This document shows, in pieces, positions 56,586 to 64,000 of a DNA stretch of 64,000 bases. The translations under genes were made by a program, and so were the position numbers. Each line of letters opens with the position of its first letter. The first letter of the stretch is position 1. Under the pieces are notes generated by a model. That model searched no databases. It was not told the origin of the DNA and saw nothing but the letters and a program-made list of their open reading frames with translations. Source of the stretch: Neobacillus mesonae (GTDB lineage: Bacteria; Bacillota; Bacilli; Bacillales; Cytobacillaceae); assembly GCF_023715155.1 (NCBI RefSeq), contig NZ_JAMBNQ010000001.1, positions 248,001-312,000 on the forward strand, read 5' to 3'.

Positions 56586-57764
56586 ATGGGAATGAGATAT
56601 TTAACAGCGGGTGAATCCCATGGACCACAATTAACTACCATATTAGAAGGACTGCCTTCCGGGATGCCGCTTATTGCAGAAGACATAAATGCAGAACTAT
56701 CTAGAAGACAAAAGGGATACGGCCGCGGCAGAAGAATGCAGATTGAAAAGGATACTGTCGAAATCATGTCAGGTATTAGACATGGAAAAACGCTGGGATC
56801 TCCCATTGCATTAGTTGTAAAAAATAATGATTGGAAACATTGGACAAAAATTATGGGTGCAGAGCCTCTAGAAGAGGGGCAGGAGGACGAAATTAAACGT
56901 AAGGTTACACGCCCTCGCCCAGGACATGCTGATTTAAATGGTGCAATTAAATATGGCCATAGGGATATGAGAAATGTCCTAGAAAGATCTTCTGCTCGGG
57001 AAACAACTGTAAGAGTAGCTGCAGGTGCAGTCGCAAAAAAACTGTTATCTTTAGTTGGAGTAGAGATTGTAGGACATGTAATCGAAATTGCTGGAATTAA
57101 GGCAAAGGTGGACAGTTCTTTATCAATTACCGAATTAAAGGAACGGACTGAGAATTCACCTGTCAGGGTCGCAGATCCAAGTGTGGAACAGGAAATGATG
57201 GATGCGATTGACGAAGCGAAAAAAAACGGCGACTCTATTGGCGGTGTTGTTGAGGTGATTGCTTCCGGGATGCCTTCGGGAGTAGGCAGTTATGTCCACT
57301 ATGATCGCAAATTAGATGCAAAATTAGCTGCGGCTATTGTCAGCATCAATGCTTTTAAAGGTGCTGAAATTGGCATCGGTTTTGAAGCCGCTAGAAAACC
57401 AGGAAGCGAAGTTCACGATGAGATTGCATGGGATCCAAAAGAAGGCTATTACCGGAAGACAAACCGTTTAGGGGGCTTTGAAGGCGGTATGACTACTGGA
57501 ATGCCTGTTGTAGTCCGCGGCGTTATGAAACCTATTCCGACCCTTTATAAGCCGCTAATGAGCGTCGATATTGAAACAAAAGAGCCATTTGCTGCAAGTG
57601 TAGAACGTTCCGACAGCTGTGCGGTTCCAGCATCTGCCGTAGTGGCTGAACATGCCGTTGCATGGGAACTTGCAAGCGCCTTAGTGGAGCAATTCTATAG
57701 TGACCGCTTTGACACTTTTGTTGAAGAAATTAACAAGCAGCGTTCTTTTGCGAGGGAATTTTAA
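56586..57764 (+). CDS. aroC: Chorismate synthase
   Basis: Last step to chorismate, from 5-enolpyruvylshikimate 3-phosphate, with reduced FMN. The 392-residue protein has [61 protein letters not shown] and the end segment with [15 protein letters not shown]. Named aroF in B. subtilis. It shares one base with aroB and opens the aro operon aroC-aroB-aroH-hisC-tyrA-aroA. Confidence 0.97.
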   Translation: MGMRYLTAGESHGPQLTTILEGLPSGMPLIAEDINAELSRRQKGYGRGRRMQIEKDTVEIMSGIRHGKTLGSPIALVVKNNDWKHWTKIMGAEPLEEGQEDEIKRKVTRPRPGHADLNGAIKYGHRDMRNVLERSSARETTVRVAAGAVAKKLLSLVGVEIVGHVIEIAGIKAKVDSSLSITELKERTENSPVRVADPSVEQEMMDAIDEAKKNGDSIGGVVEVIASGMPSGVGSYVHYDRKLDAKLAAAIVSINAFKGAEIGIGFEAARKPGSEVHDEIAWDPKEGYYRKTNRLGGFEGGMTTGMPVVVRGVMKPIPTLYKPLMSVDIETKEPFAASVERSDSCAVPASAVVAEHAVAWELASALVEQFYSDRFDTFVEEINKQRSFAREF

Positions 57765-58840
57765 TGGAAACAATTCAAATTGACACAAATTCTAAGCAAT
57801 ATAATGTTTTTGTTGGTGAAGGTGCAAGTAAAGAGATTGCAAATTTTTTAACGATGAATTTCCCAAAGTTAACAAAAGTGTTAATCATCACTGATGAAAC
57901 AGTTGCAAGACTCCATCTAGAAGAGCTGATGCCGCAGCTCCAAAAGTGGAAACCAGCTGTTTTTACTGCGCCAAGCGGTGAAAAGGCGAAAACGTTTGAT
58001 ATATATTATCAGGCTTTAACTGCAGCACTTGAAAACCATCTTGATCGGAAATCGTTAATTTTGTCACTTGGAGGAGGAGCAGCAGGGGATTTGTCAGGTT
58101 TTGTCGCATCTTCTTTTATGAGAGGAATCCCCTTTATTCAAGTCCCAACGACAATTTTAGCGCATGATAGCGCAGTTGGCGGAAAGGTAGCAATCAATCA
58201 TCCTCTTGGAAAAAATATGATAGGTGCCTTTTATCAGCCTGAAGCAGTTTTTTACGACTTGGATTTTCTTAAGACATTGCCTGAAAAAGAAATACGTTCC
58301 GGGTTTGCAGAAGTGGTTAAACATGCAATTATTCATGATGGGCAGTTTTATGAATGGCTTTTAACCAATATCAATGATTTAAACTCACTTACATTAGAAC
58401 AATTAACTTATTCGTTAATCAAAGGAATTCGTGTAAAAAATCACTTTGTCAGCCAAGATGAAAAAGAAATGGGGATTCGTGCCTTTTTAAACTTTGGCCA
58501 CACACTTGGTCATGCTATAGAGGCTGAAATGGGATATGGTAATTTTACTCATGGAGAATCCGTCATGATCGGGATGATATTTGCTTTAAAACTGAGCAAA
58601 GAATCAGTAGAACTTCATTTCAATCTTGAAGAATTTGTTGATTGGGTTGAAAAGCTGGGATATCAAACCACTATACCTGCTCATTTATCGAATGACAAAC
58701 TGCTGGAGAAAATGAGACAGGACAAAAAGACTATCGGCGAATCAATCCGCTTTGTATTGCTTGAAGAACTTGGAAAACCTGTATTAATGGAAATAAGTGA
58801 TACTAAATTAGCAGATGAATTACAGAAATTTAGAAATTAG
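57764..58840 (+). CDS. aroB: 3-dehydroquinate synthase
   Basis: Second step of the shikimate pathway, NAD- and metal-dependent cyclisation of DAHP. The 358-residue protein has the NAD loop LGGGAAGDLSGFVASSFMRGIPFIQVPTT, VGGKVAINHPLGKNMIGAFYQP and metal ligands in EVVKHAI and NFGHTLGHAIE..HGE. The ATG overlaps the aroC stop by one base. Confidence 0.97.
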   Translation: METIQIDTNSKQYNVFVGEGASKEIANFLTMNFPKLTKVLIITDETVARLHLEELMPQLQKWKPAVFTAPSGEKAKTFDIYYQALTAALENHLDRKSLILSLGGGAAGDLSGFVASSFMRGIPFIQVPTTILAHDSAVGGKVAINHPLGKNMIGAFYQPEAVFYDLDFLKTLPEKEIRSGFAEVVKHAIIHDGQFYEWLLTNINDLNSLTLEQLTYSLIKGIRVKNHFVSQDEKEMGIRAFLNFGHTLGHAIEAEMGYGNFTHGESVMIGMIFALKLSKESVELHFNLEEFVDWVEKLGYQTTIPAHLSNDKLLEKMRQDKKTIGESIRFVLLEELGKPVLMEISDTKLADELQKFRN

Positions 58841-58851
58841 GGGGGAATTTC

Positions 58852-59217
58852 ATGATAAGAGGGGTAAGAGGAGCAACCACGGTTTCCAGTAATTCAGCAG
58901 AAGAAATTCTTCATGCTACTGAAGAGTTAGTGGCTAAAATGATTGAATTAAACAAGATTCAGCCTGAATTAGTTGGATCTGTTTTTATTTCGACAACTGA
59001 AGATGTCAATGCAGTTTTCCCTGCAAAAGTTTTGAGGAATTTCGATGGATGGAAGTATGTACCTGTAATGTGTATGCGTGAAATTCCGGTTCCCAATTCT
59101 TTAGTTAAATGCATTAGGGTAATGATGCATGTCAATACAGAAATACCACAGAAAGAAATTAATCACGTTTACTTAAATGATGCCATAGTGCTGCGCCCAG
59201 ACTTGGATGCAAGGTGA
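58852..59217 (+). CDS. aroH: Chorismate mutase AroH
   Basis: Monofunctional chorismate mutase of the AroH class, chorismate to prephenate. The 121-residue protein starts MIRGVRGATTVSSNSAEEI and has VFISTTEDVNAVFPAK and MCMREIPVPNSL with the active-site Arg90-type residue. Followed directly by hisC; in B. subtilis the six trp genes lie between them, and here they are absent. Confidence 0.97.
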   Translation: MIRGVRGATTVSSNSAEEILHATEELVAKMIELNKIQPELVGSVFISTTEDVNAVFPAKVLRNFDGWKYVPVMCMREIPVPNSLVKCIRVMMHVNTEIPQKEINHVYLNDAIVLRPDLDAR

Positions 59218-59257
59218 TAATTAAAGAATAGTAATTTGTTGAACGGAGTGAACAAAT

Positions 59258-60352
59258 ATGAGATTTAAAGAACAATTATTAACACTGACTCCTTATCAGC
59301 CAGGAAAATCCATTGAATCAGTAAAACGAGAGTATAATTTGGAACATATTGTAAAGCTTGCTTCCAATGAAAATCCTTTTGGATGTTCGGAAAAGGCTAT
59401 GAACGCAATTAAAAAACATGCAGTTAGCCTAGCTATTTATCCTGATGGATATGCAACATTGTTAAGAGAAAAAGTCGCATCTTTTTTAAATGTTGAAGGA
59501 AATGAATTGATTTTTGGAAATGGATCGGACAACCTTATCCAAATTATTTCACGTGCCTTATTACATCCAAACGCCAGCACCATTATGGCTGATCATACCT
59601 TCTCGCAATATAAACACAATGCTATTATCGAAGGAGCAATCATTAAGGAGGTTCCGACAATTGATGGTGAGCATGATCTTGATGGTATGCTTGCTGCGAT
59701 TGACGAGCAAACAAACGTAATATGGATTTGCAGTCCAAATAATCCGACAGGTACATATATTCCTGAACAAAAAATTACAGCATTTTTAGATAAGGTTCCG
59801 AAAAATATTCTTGTGGTTTTAGATGAGGCGTATTTTGAATATGTCGTGGCAGAGGATTATTATGATTCAATCCGTTTAACCCGCAAATATCAAAATTTAA
59901 TTGTATTAAGAACATTTTCAAAAATTTATGGCCTTGCAGCTTTAAGGATTGGATATGGGGTTGCCAATACAGAAATTATTAAGGCACTAGAACCTGCCAG
60001 GGAGCCATTTAATGTTAATACTTTAGGCTTAATTGCTGCAGCTGCGTCAATTGAAGACAGGGATTTTGTAGAAACTTGCAGAGAAAAAAATAGACAGGGT
60101 TTAGAACAATACTATCGTTTTTGTGAAGAACATAAACTGGAGTTTTATCCTACTCAAACCAATTTTATTTTAATTGACTTTAAAGTAGATGCAAATCTTG
60201 TATTTCAATACTTATTAGAAAGAGGATTTATTGTCCGCTCCGGCAAACCGCTTGGATACCCGAGCAGTGTTAGAATTACTGTTGGCTCATATGAACAGAA
60301 CAAAGGACTGTTAAAGGTTTTAGGGGAATTCTTAGCGGAAAACAAAAAATAG
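59258..60352 (+). CDS. hisC: Histidinol-phosphate / aromatic aminotransferase
   Basis: PLP aminotransferase used in histidine synthesis and, in Bacillus, also for phenylalanine and tyrosine. The 364-residue protein has LASNENPFG, SPNNPTGTYIP, LDEAYFEYV and the PLP lysine Lys222 in RTFSKIYGLAALRIGYG. Its place between aroH and tyrA fits the double role. Confidence 0.95.
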   Translation: MRFKEQLLTLTPYQPGKSIESVKREYNLEHIVKLASNENPFGCSEKAMNAIKKHAVSLAIYPDGYATLLREKVASFLNVEGNELIFGNGSDNLIQIISRALLHPNASTIMADHTFSQYKHNAIIEGAIIKEVPTIDGEHDLDGMLAAIDEQTNVIWICSPNNPTGTYIPEQKITAFLDKVPKNILVVLDEAYFEYVVAEDYYDSIRLTRKYQNLIVLRTFSKIYGLAALRIGYGVANTEIIKALEPAREPFNVNTLGLIAAAASIEDRDFVETCREKNRQGLEQYYRFCEEHKLEFYPTQTNFILIDFKVDANLVFQYLLERGFIVRSGKPLGYPSSVRITVGSYEQNKGLLKVLGEFLAENKK

Positions 60353-60382
60353 GGAGTTCTTTTCTTTTTGGGGGGATTTTGA

Positions 60383-61489
60383 TTGAATGGCCGGGTATTT
60401 GTGATTGGCTTAGGGTTAATCGGCGGATCGCTTGCACTTTGTATCAAAAAACAGCATAAAGAAGCAATCATAAAAGGATTTGATATAAATAGGGAACAGG
60501 CGAGACTTGCTAAAATGCTGGGAGTAATCGATGATGCAGCAGAAAATATTCCTGAAGGGGCAAAAGATGCCGATTTAATTATTATTTCCGCCCCTGTAAA
60601 TGATACAAAATCTATCATTCGGGCACTTTCCAATTTACCTTTAAAGCCGAATGTCATTGTGACAGATACAGGAAGTACGAAGAAAACGATTGTAGAAGCG
60701 GCGGAAAGCTTAAAGCAGCAGGGTGTTACGTTTATTGGGGGACATCCAATGGCAGGTTCCCATAAAAGCGGTATTTCTGCCGCAAAAGAAATATTATTTG
60801 AAAATGCCTTTTATTTGTTAACACCTGATGAAGATGTAAAAACATCAGAAATTGAAGATTTAAAAGAATGGCTAAATGGCACAAACGCAAAATTTTTAAC
60901 AATCTCTCCTAATAACCATGATTATCTGACAGGAATCGTCAGTCATTTTCCGCATATCATTGCTGCATCCATTGTCAGGCAGACAGAAAAATTATCTGAA
61001 ACAGAGCAATTGATTCCTAGACTTGCAGCAGGCGGATTCAGGGATATAACCCGTATTGCTTCAAGCAGTCCAAAAATGTGGAAAGATATTTTGCTTCATA
61101 ATCGAGAGGTTTTAATTGAACTTCTTAATCAATGGCAAAAAGAAATGGACGGGGTGAAGGGACTACTTGAAAGTGGAAAAGGAGAAGAGATATTTGACTA
61201 TTTCCTGCAGGCAAAACAATTCCGTGACGGGCTGCCGCTGAAGGAAAAAGGAGCTATTCCATCCTTTTATGATTTATATGTAGATGTCCCTGACTATCCC
61301 GGGGTTGTTTCAGAGGTTACCGGATATCTTGCACGGGAAAACATCAGCATTACAAATATCCGGATTCTTGAAACACGCGAAGATATTATTGGTGTTCTGG
61401 TGATAAGCTTTCAAACGGAAGAGGATCGTGAGCGTGCAGAAAAATGTATTCTTTCCTATACAAGTTTTAGCACTTCATATGGTGCTTAA
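60383..61489 (+). CDS. tyrA: Prephenate dehydrogenase with ACT domain
   Basis: Makes 4-hydroxyphenylpyruvate for tyrosine using NAD. The 368-residue protein has the nucleotide fold VIGLGLIGGSLAL at residues 6-18, the catalytic HPMAGSHKSG, and a C-terminal ACT domain (YVDVPDYPGVVSEVTGYLARENISITNI) for feedback control by tyrosine. TTG 60383 follows a G-rich site. Confidence 0.95.
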   Translation: MNGRVFVIGLGLIGGSLALCIKKQHKEAIIKGFDINREQARLAKMLGVIDDAAENIPEGAKDADLIIISAPVNDTKSIIRALSNLPLKPNVIVTDTGSTKKTIVEAAESLKQQGVTFIGGHPMAGSHKSGISAAKEILFENAFYLLTPDEDVKTSEIEDLKEWLNGTNAKFLTISPNNHDYLTGIVSHFPHIIAASIVRQTEKLSETEQLIPRLAAGGFRDITRIASSSPKMWKDILLHNREVLIELLNQWQKEMDGVKGLLESGKGEEIFDYFLQAKQFRDGLPLKEKGAIPSFYDLYVDVPDYPGVVSEVTGYLARENISITNIRILETREDIIGVLVISFQTEEDRERAEKCILSYTSFSTSYGA

Positions 61490-61510
61490 TATGATTGAAA
61501 AGGTGATGAA

Positions 61511-62800
61511 ATGACGGCAATTAAACTTAAATCTCAGATAAATAGGTTAAATGGAGAGGTTGTAATTCCCGGGGATAAATCAATTTCCCATCGTTCCGTT
61601 ATGTTCGGGGCCATTGCACACGGAGAAACGACGGTTACAAATTTTCTCCCAGGTGAGGACTGTTTAAGTACGATTTCCTGTTTTCGAAAGCTGGGGGTTC
61701 AGATTGAAGAGGAAAATGGCAAACTGCGGATATTTGGTAATGGATTTGAAGGATTAAAAGAACCTAGTGAAGTATTGGATGTAGGTAATTCCGGAACCAC
61801 AATTCGATTACTTATGGGGATTTTAGCAGGCCGGCCGTTCTTCTCAACCCTTGCAGGTGATCAGTCGATTGCTAAAAGGCCAATGACCAGGGTGACTGGA
61901 CCATTAAAAAAAATGGGGACGTTCATTGATGCTAGAGAAAATGGTGCCTATACTCCAATAGCAATTCGCGGCGGGAATTTAAGACCCATTCATTATCAGC
62001 TGCCTGTGGCCAGTGCTCAGGTGAAATCCTCCATTCTCCTTGCAGGTCTTCAGGCAAATGGGGAGACAACAATTGTTGAACCCTCTGAAACAAGGGACCA
62101 TACAGAAAGAATGATTCAGCAATTTGGCGGAGAAATCTACAAAGATAATCGGACAATTACAGTCAAAGGCGGTCAAAAACTGCAATCAGCAACTGTTCAC
62201 GTTCCTGGGGATATCTCCTCAGCAGCCTTTTTCCTTGTCGCTGGGGCGGTTGTTCCTGGAAGTGAGATTTTGTTGAAAAATGTCGGTTTAAATCCAACAA
62301 GAACTGGAATTCTTGAGGTTCTAAAAAATATGGGTGCCAATATAGAAATATTACATCAGGATACGGATTCATTTGAACCATCAGGAGATATCATTATAAA
62401 ATCCTCCAGCTTAACCGGAACAGTGGTTGAAGGAGATCTGATTCCAAAATTAATTGATGAAATTCCAATTATCGCCCTTATGGCCACACAGGCAGAAGGT
62501 AAAACTGTAATCAAAGATGCTGAGGAATTAAAAGTAAAAGAAACCAATCGGATAGATACTGTTGTAAATGAATTAAAAAAACTTGGTGCGTCCATCGAAG
62601 CTACTGCGGATGGTATGATCATTTATGGTCAAACTAGACTGACAGGAGGCACTGTGTCAAGCCACGGAGATCACCGCATTGGGATGATGCTGGCAATTGC
62701 TGCACTGTTAAGTGATGATGAGGTTATATTGGAAAATCCAGAATCTATTTCAGTTTCATATCCAAATTTCTTTGAACATCTTAATAACCTTACTAATTAG
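61511..62800 (+). CDS. aroA: 3-phosphoshikimate 1-carboxyvinyltransferase (EPSP synthase)
   Basis: Makes 5-enolpyruvylshikimate 3-phosphate; the glyphosate target enzyme. The 429-residue protein has [34 protein letters not shown], the substrate loop with RPM in [11 protein letters not shown] and [16 protein letters not shown]. The active-site loop [10 protein letters not shown] keeps Gly where class II enzymes vary, so its glyphosate response cannot be told. Named aroE in B. subtilis. Last gene of the operon. Confidence 0.96.
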   Translation: MTAIKLKSQINRLNGEVVIPGDKSISHRSVMFGAIAHGETTVTNFLPGEDCLSTISCFRKLGVQIEEENGKLRIFGNGFEGLKEPSEVLDVGNSGTTIRLLMGILAGRPFFSTLAGDQSIAKRPMTRVTGPLKKMGTFIDARENGAYTPIAIRGGNLRPIHYQLPVASAQVKSSILLAGLQANGETTIVEPSETRDHTERMIQQFGGEIYKDNRTITVKGGQKLQSATVHVPGDISSAAFFLVAGAVVPGSEILLKNVGLNPTRTGILEVLKNMGANIEILHQDTDSFEPSGDIIIKSSSLTGTVVEGDLIPKLIDEIPIIALMATQAEGKTVIKDAEELKVKETNRIDTVVNELKKLGASIEATADGMIIYGQTRLTGGTVSSHGDHRIGMMLAIAALLSDDEVILENPESISVSYPNFFEHLNNLTN

Positions 62801-62832
62801 GCCGCCTTCATAAAGCGGCTCTTTCTTTTTGA
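62801..62832 (+). terminator. Terminator of aro operon
   Basis: Short stem gccgc / gcggc, then tctttctttttg; begins at the aroA stop codon. Confidence 0.7.
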
Positions 62833-62973
62833 ATGGACGTGTTAAAAATATATTTTTAAAGAGCCAAATTTAACAACCTGGTATACATCCATCCTCATGA
62901 AAAATTCGTCCCTGTTGACATAGTTTATGGAAATGCCGCATAGCTTGTCTTAAAAAGCAGAAAGGGTGGCGGG

Positions 62974-63873
62974 ATGGCGTATATTATCGAAAATGCCAAT
63001 ATACTTAAAGACAATGAGCTGAGCGTTCAATCATTAATGGTAGAAGAAGACAAAATATCAGCAATCTTAACCCATTCCAGAAAATACCGGCTATTTAGGA
63101 TGAATTATGAACCCTATATTATGGCCCCATCTTTTGTCCTTTTAAATTCATCAATCTCATTAACGCAGTCCTTTCAAGAATTAAAACAAGTAATAAAAGA
63201 CAAGTTTCTATTAAAGGGATGTACCACCATATTTACGTATATACCTGTTTCCTACGAAAATGAATTAGGTGAAAAAGTAAAGAAAGTAAATACAGTATTG
63301 ATGAACAGTCCTCTCGATTATATTATTGGAATAAAAATTCCCTTACGGCTTATTACTCCTTCGTTTATCAGAAAATGTAAAAGGGAAAAAATCCCTGCTA
63401 TATTTGTAGAGCTTGAGGAACCAGAATCTTTAAAGAATATTCCATGGGGATGGATTAGAGAAGCGTTGTTTCCATTCAATTGTCCATTTATCCCAATAAT
63501 TTCTTCCGCCAAAAAGAAGGAAGCTAAACCAACCTTGTCGAATTGGAAAAATACGATGGTAAAAGAGAAAATTCCCGCATTATATGAGGAAATTGAAGAA
63601 AATACCCCTATTTCAAAATATGTTTTAAATAAAATAGGCCTTTATCCGCAGAAGTCGAGCCTTATGAATGGAACAGAATTAAGCTATAATTTATATTTAA
63701 AGTCACGGGAAATCAAGAATGTTGATGAGTCAGATTTATTTCATTATCATAATGGTAGACTTGTTATTACAGTACACAAGGGGAAGATTGTCCGGTCGTT
63801 AAATGAGATTTTATTTAGACCAGGTTTTGGAGAACCTGTAATAGTGCGGACACCAGCTTTTTTCTCCTTGTAA
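62974..63873 (+). CDS. Uncharacterised protein, amidohydrolase-like N-terminus
   Basis: I do not recognise this 299-residue protein. It begins YIIENANILKDNELSVQSLMVEEDKI, which resembles the first beta-strands of amidohydrolase/dihydroorotase proteins. The metal-binding histidine motif (HxH) is absent, so it is unlikely to be an active metalloenzyme. No signal peptide or membrane segment. The ribosome site AAAGGGTGG lies before the ATG. It lies just before ypiA, where B. subtilis has no such gene as I remember it. Confidence 0.75.
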   Translation: MAYIIENANILKDNELSVQSLMVEEDKISAILTHSRKYRLFRMNYEPYIMAPSFVLLNSSISLTQSFQELKQVIKDKFLLKGCTTIFTYIPVSYENELGEKVKKVNTVLMNSPLDYIIGIKIPLRLITPSFIRKCKREKIPAIFVELEEPESLKNIPWGWIREALFPFNCPFIPIISSAKKKEAKPTLSNWKNTMVKEKIPALYEEIEENTPISKYVLNKIGLYPQKSSLMNGTELSYNLYLKSREIKNVDESDLFHYHNGRLVITVHKGKIVRSLNEILFRPGFGEPVIVRTPAFFSL

Positions 63874-63898
63874 TTTTAGTTAAAGAGGTAAAAATTCT

Positions 63899-64000
63899 AT
63901 GGATCGAGTCAATAAAATTATTCAATTATTAGAAAACGGCCAACATAAAGAAGCCTTAGATGAATATAATGTTGTATTAAACAGAGGCAGTCATGAGGAG
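63899..64000 (+). CDS. ypiA: YpiA-like TPR protein, 5' part only
   Basis: The frame opens at ATG 63899, 9 bases after AAAGAGGT, and runs off the window end after 34 codons (MDRVNKIIQLLENGQHKEAL..). The start fits a TPR-repeat protein and the position after aroA fits YpiA of B. subtilis. Only the N-terminus can be seen. Confidence 0.7.
   Translation, partial: MDRVNKIIQLLENGQHKEALDEYNVVLNRGSHEE

Noticed and set aside
62818-62890. Another MITE end in gtgttaaa .. atttaacaac
   Set aside because: No GGCT end and no body matching the other copies.

Overview
This is a low-GC Firmicutes chromosome segment, from a spore-forming member of the Bacillaceae (Bacillus sensu lato; I cannot fix the genus from sequence alone). 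Gene order follows the Bacillus subtilis spoIIA-to-aro region almost gene for gene, with many TTG/GTG starts, strong GGAGG ribosome sites and U-tract hairpin terminators. Nearly all genes are on the + strand; ypuA, ypuF (DUF309), a yjcZ-like miniprotein gene, fer and ypzI are on the - strand. No rRNA, tRNA, CRISPR array, prophage or intact transposase was seen.

Layout. 1-6.3 kb: sporulation sigma-F operon (spoIIAA-spoIIAB-sigF), a spoVA operon that lacks spoVAC, spoVAD and spoVAEb, and lysA. 6.3-12.8 kb: ypuA, an orphan ribT, ypuF, tiny genes, scpA-scpB (condensin), one unknown gene and a long-form sodF. 12.8-24 kb: dacB-spmA-spmB (spore cortex), rluB, resABC-resDE (cytochrome c maturation and redox two-component system), sigX-rsiX. 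24-33 kb: an M23/LysM protein, FMN riboswitch-ribU, fer, ypbB-recS-ypbD-ypbE, ypbF, a CBS protein, ypbG, mecB. 33-41 kb: gudB, ypdA, ansA, prsW, sleB-ypeB, ypfB. 40-49.7 kb: cmk-plsC-ypfD-fni, a patch of mobile-element debris, ypzI, yphA, der-gpsA, yphE-yphF. 50-64 kb: spoIVA, hbs, folE-mtrB, hepS-menG-hepT (heptaprenyl/menaquinone side chain), ndk, aroC-aroB-aroH-hisC-tyrA-aroA, an unknown protein and the start of ypiA.

How the genes work together. The themes are sporulation and germination (sigF, spoVA genes, dacB/spmAB, sleB/ypeB, spoIVA), respiration and menaquinone (res, hep, men), chromosome structure (scpAB, hbs) and aromatic amino acid synthesis. Compared with my memory of B. subtilis, several blocks are absent at their usual place: spoVAC-AD-AEb, ribDE-AB-H, trpEDCFBA, cheR and motI. 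These are losses or relocations that can be checked in the full genome.

The least ordinary parts are intergenic. One family of MITE-like repeats with GGCT..GTTAAA ends occurs three times (6336-6639, 31592-31754, 44597-44776), the last beside a decayed IS1182-type transposase. A second family, two copies about 210-260 bp long (12454-12711 and 45010-45221), starts with TTTAT plus a small hairpin, ends with a larger hairpin, and carries a conserved 'agtacgaacccgatt' box beside a hairpin with compensatory changes. It looks like a non-autonomous IS200/IS605-type element or a structured RNA derived from one. One copy sits directly on the ribosome site of ypzI.
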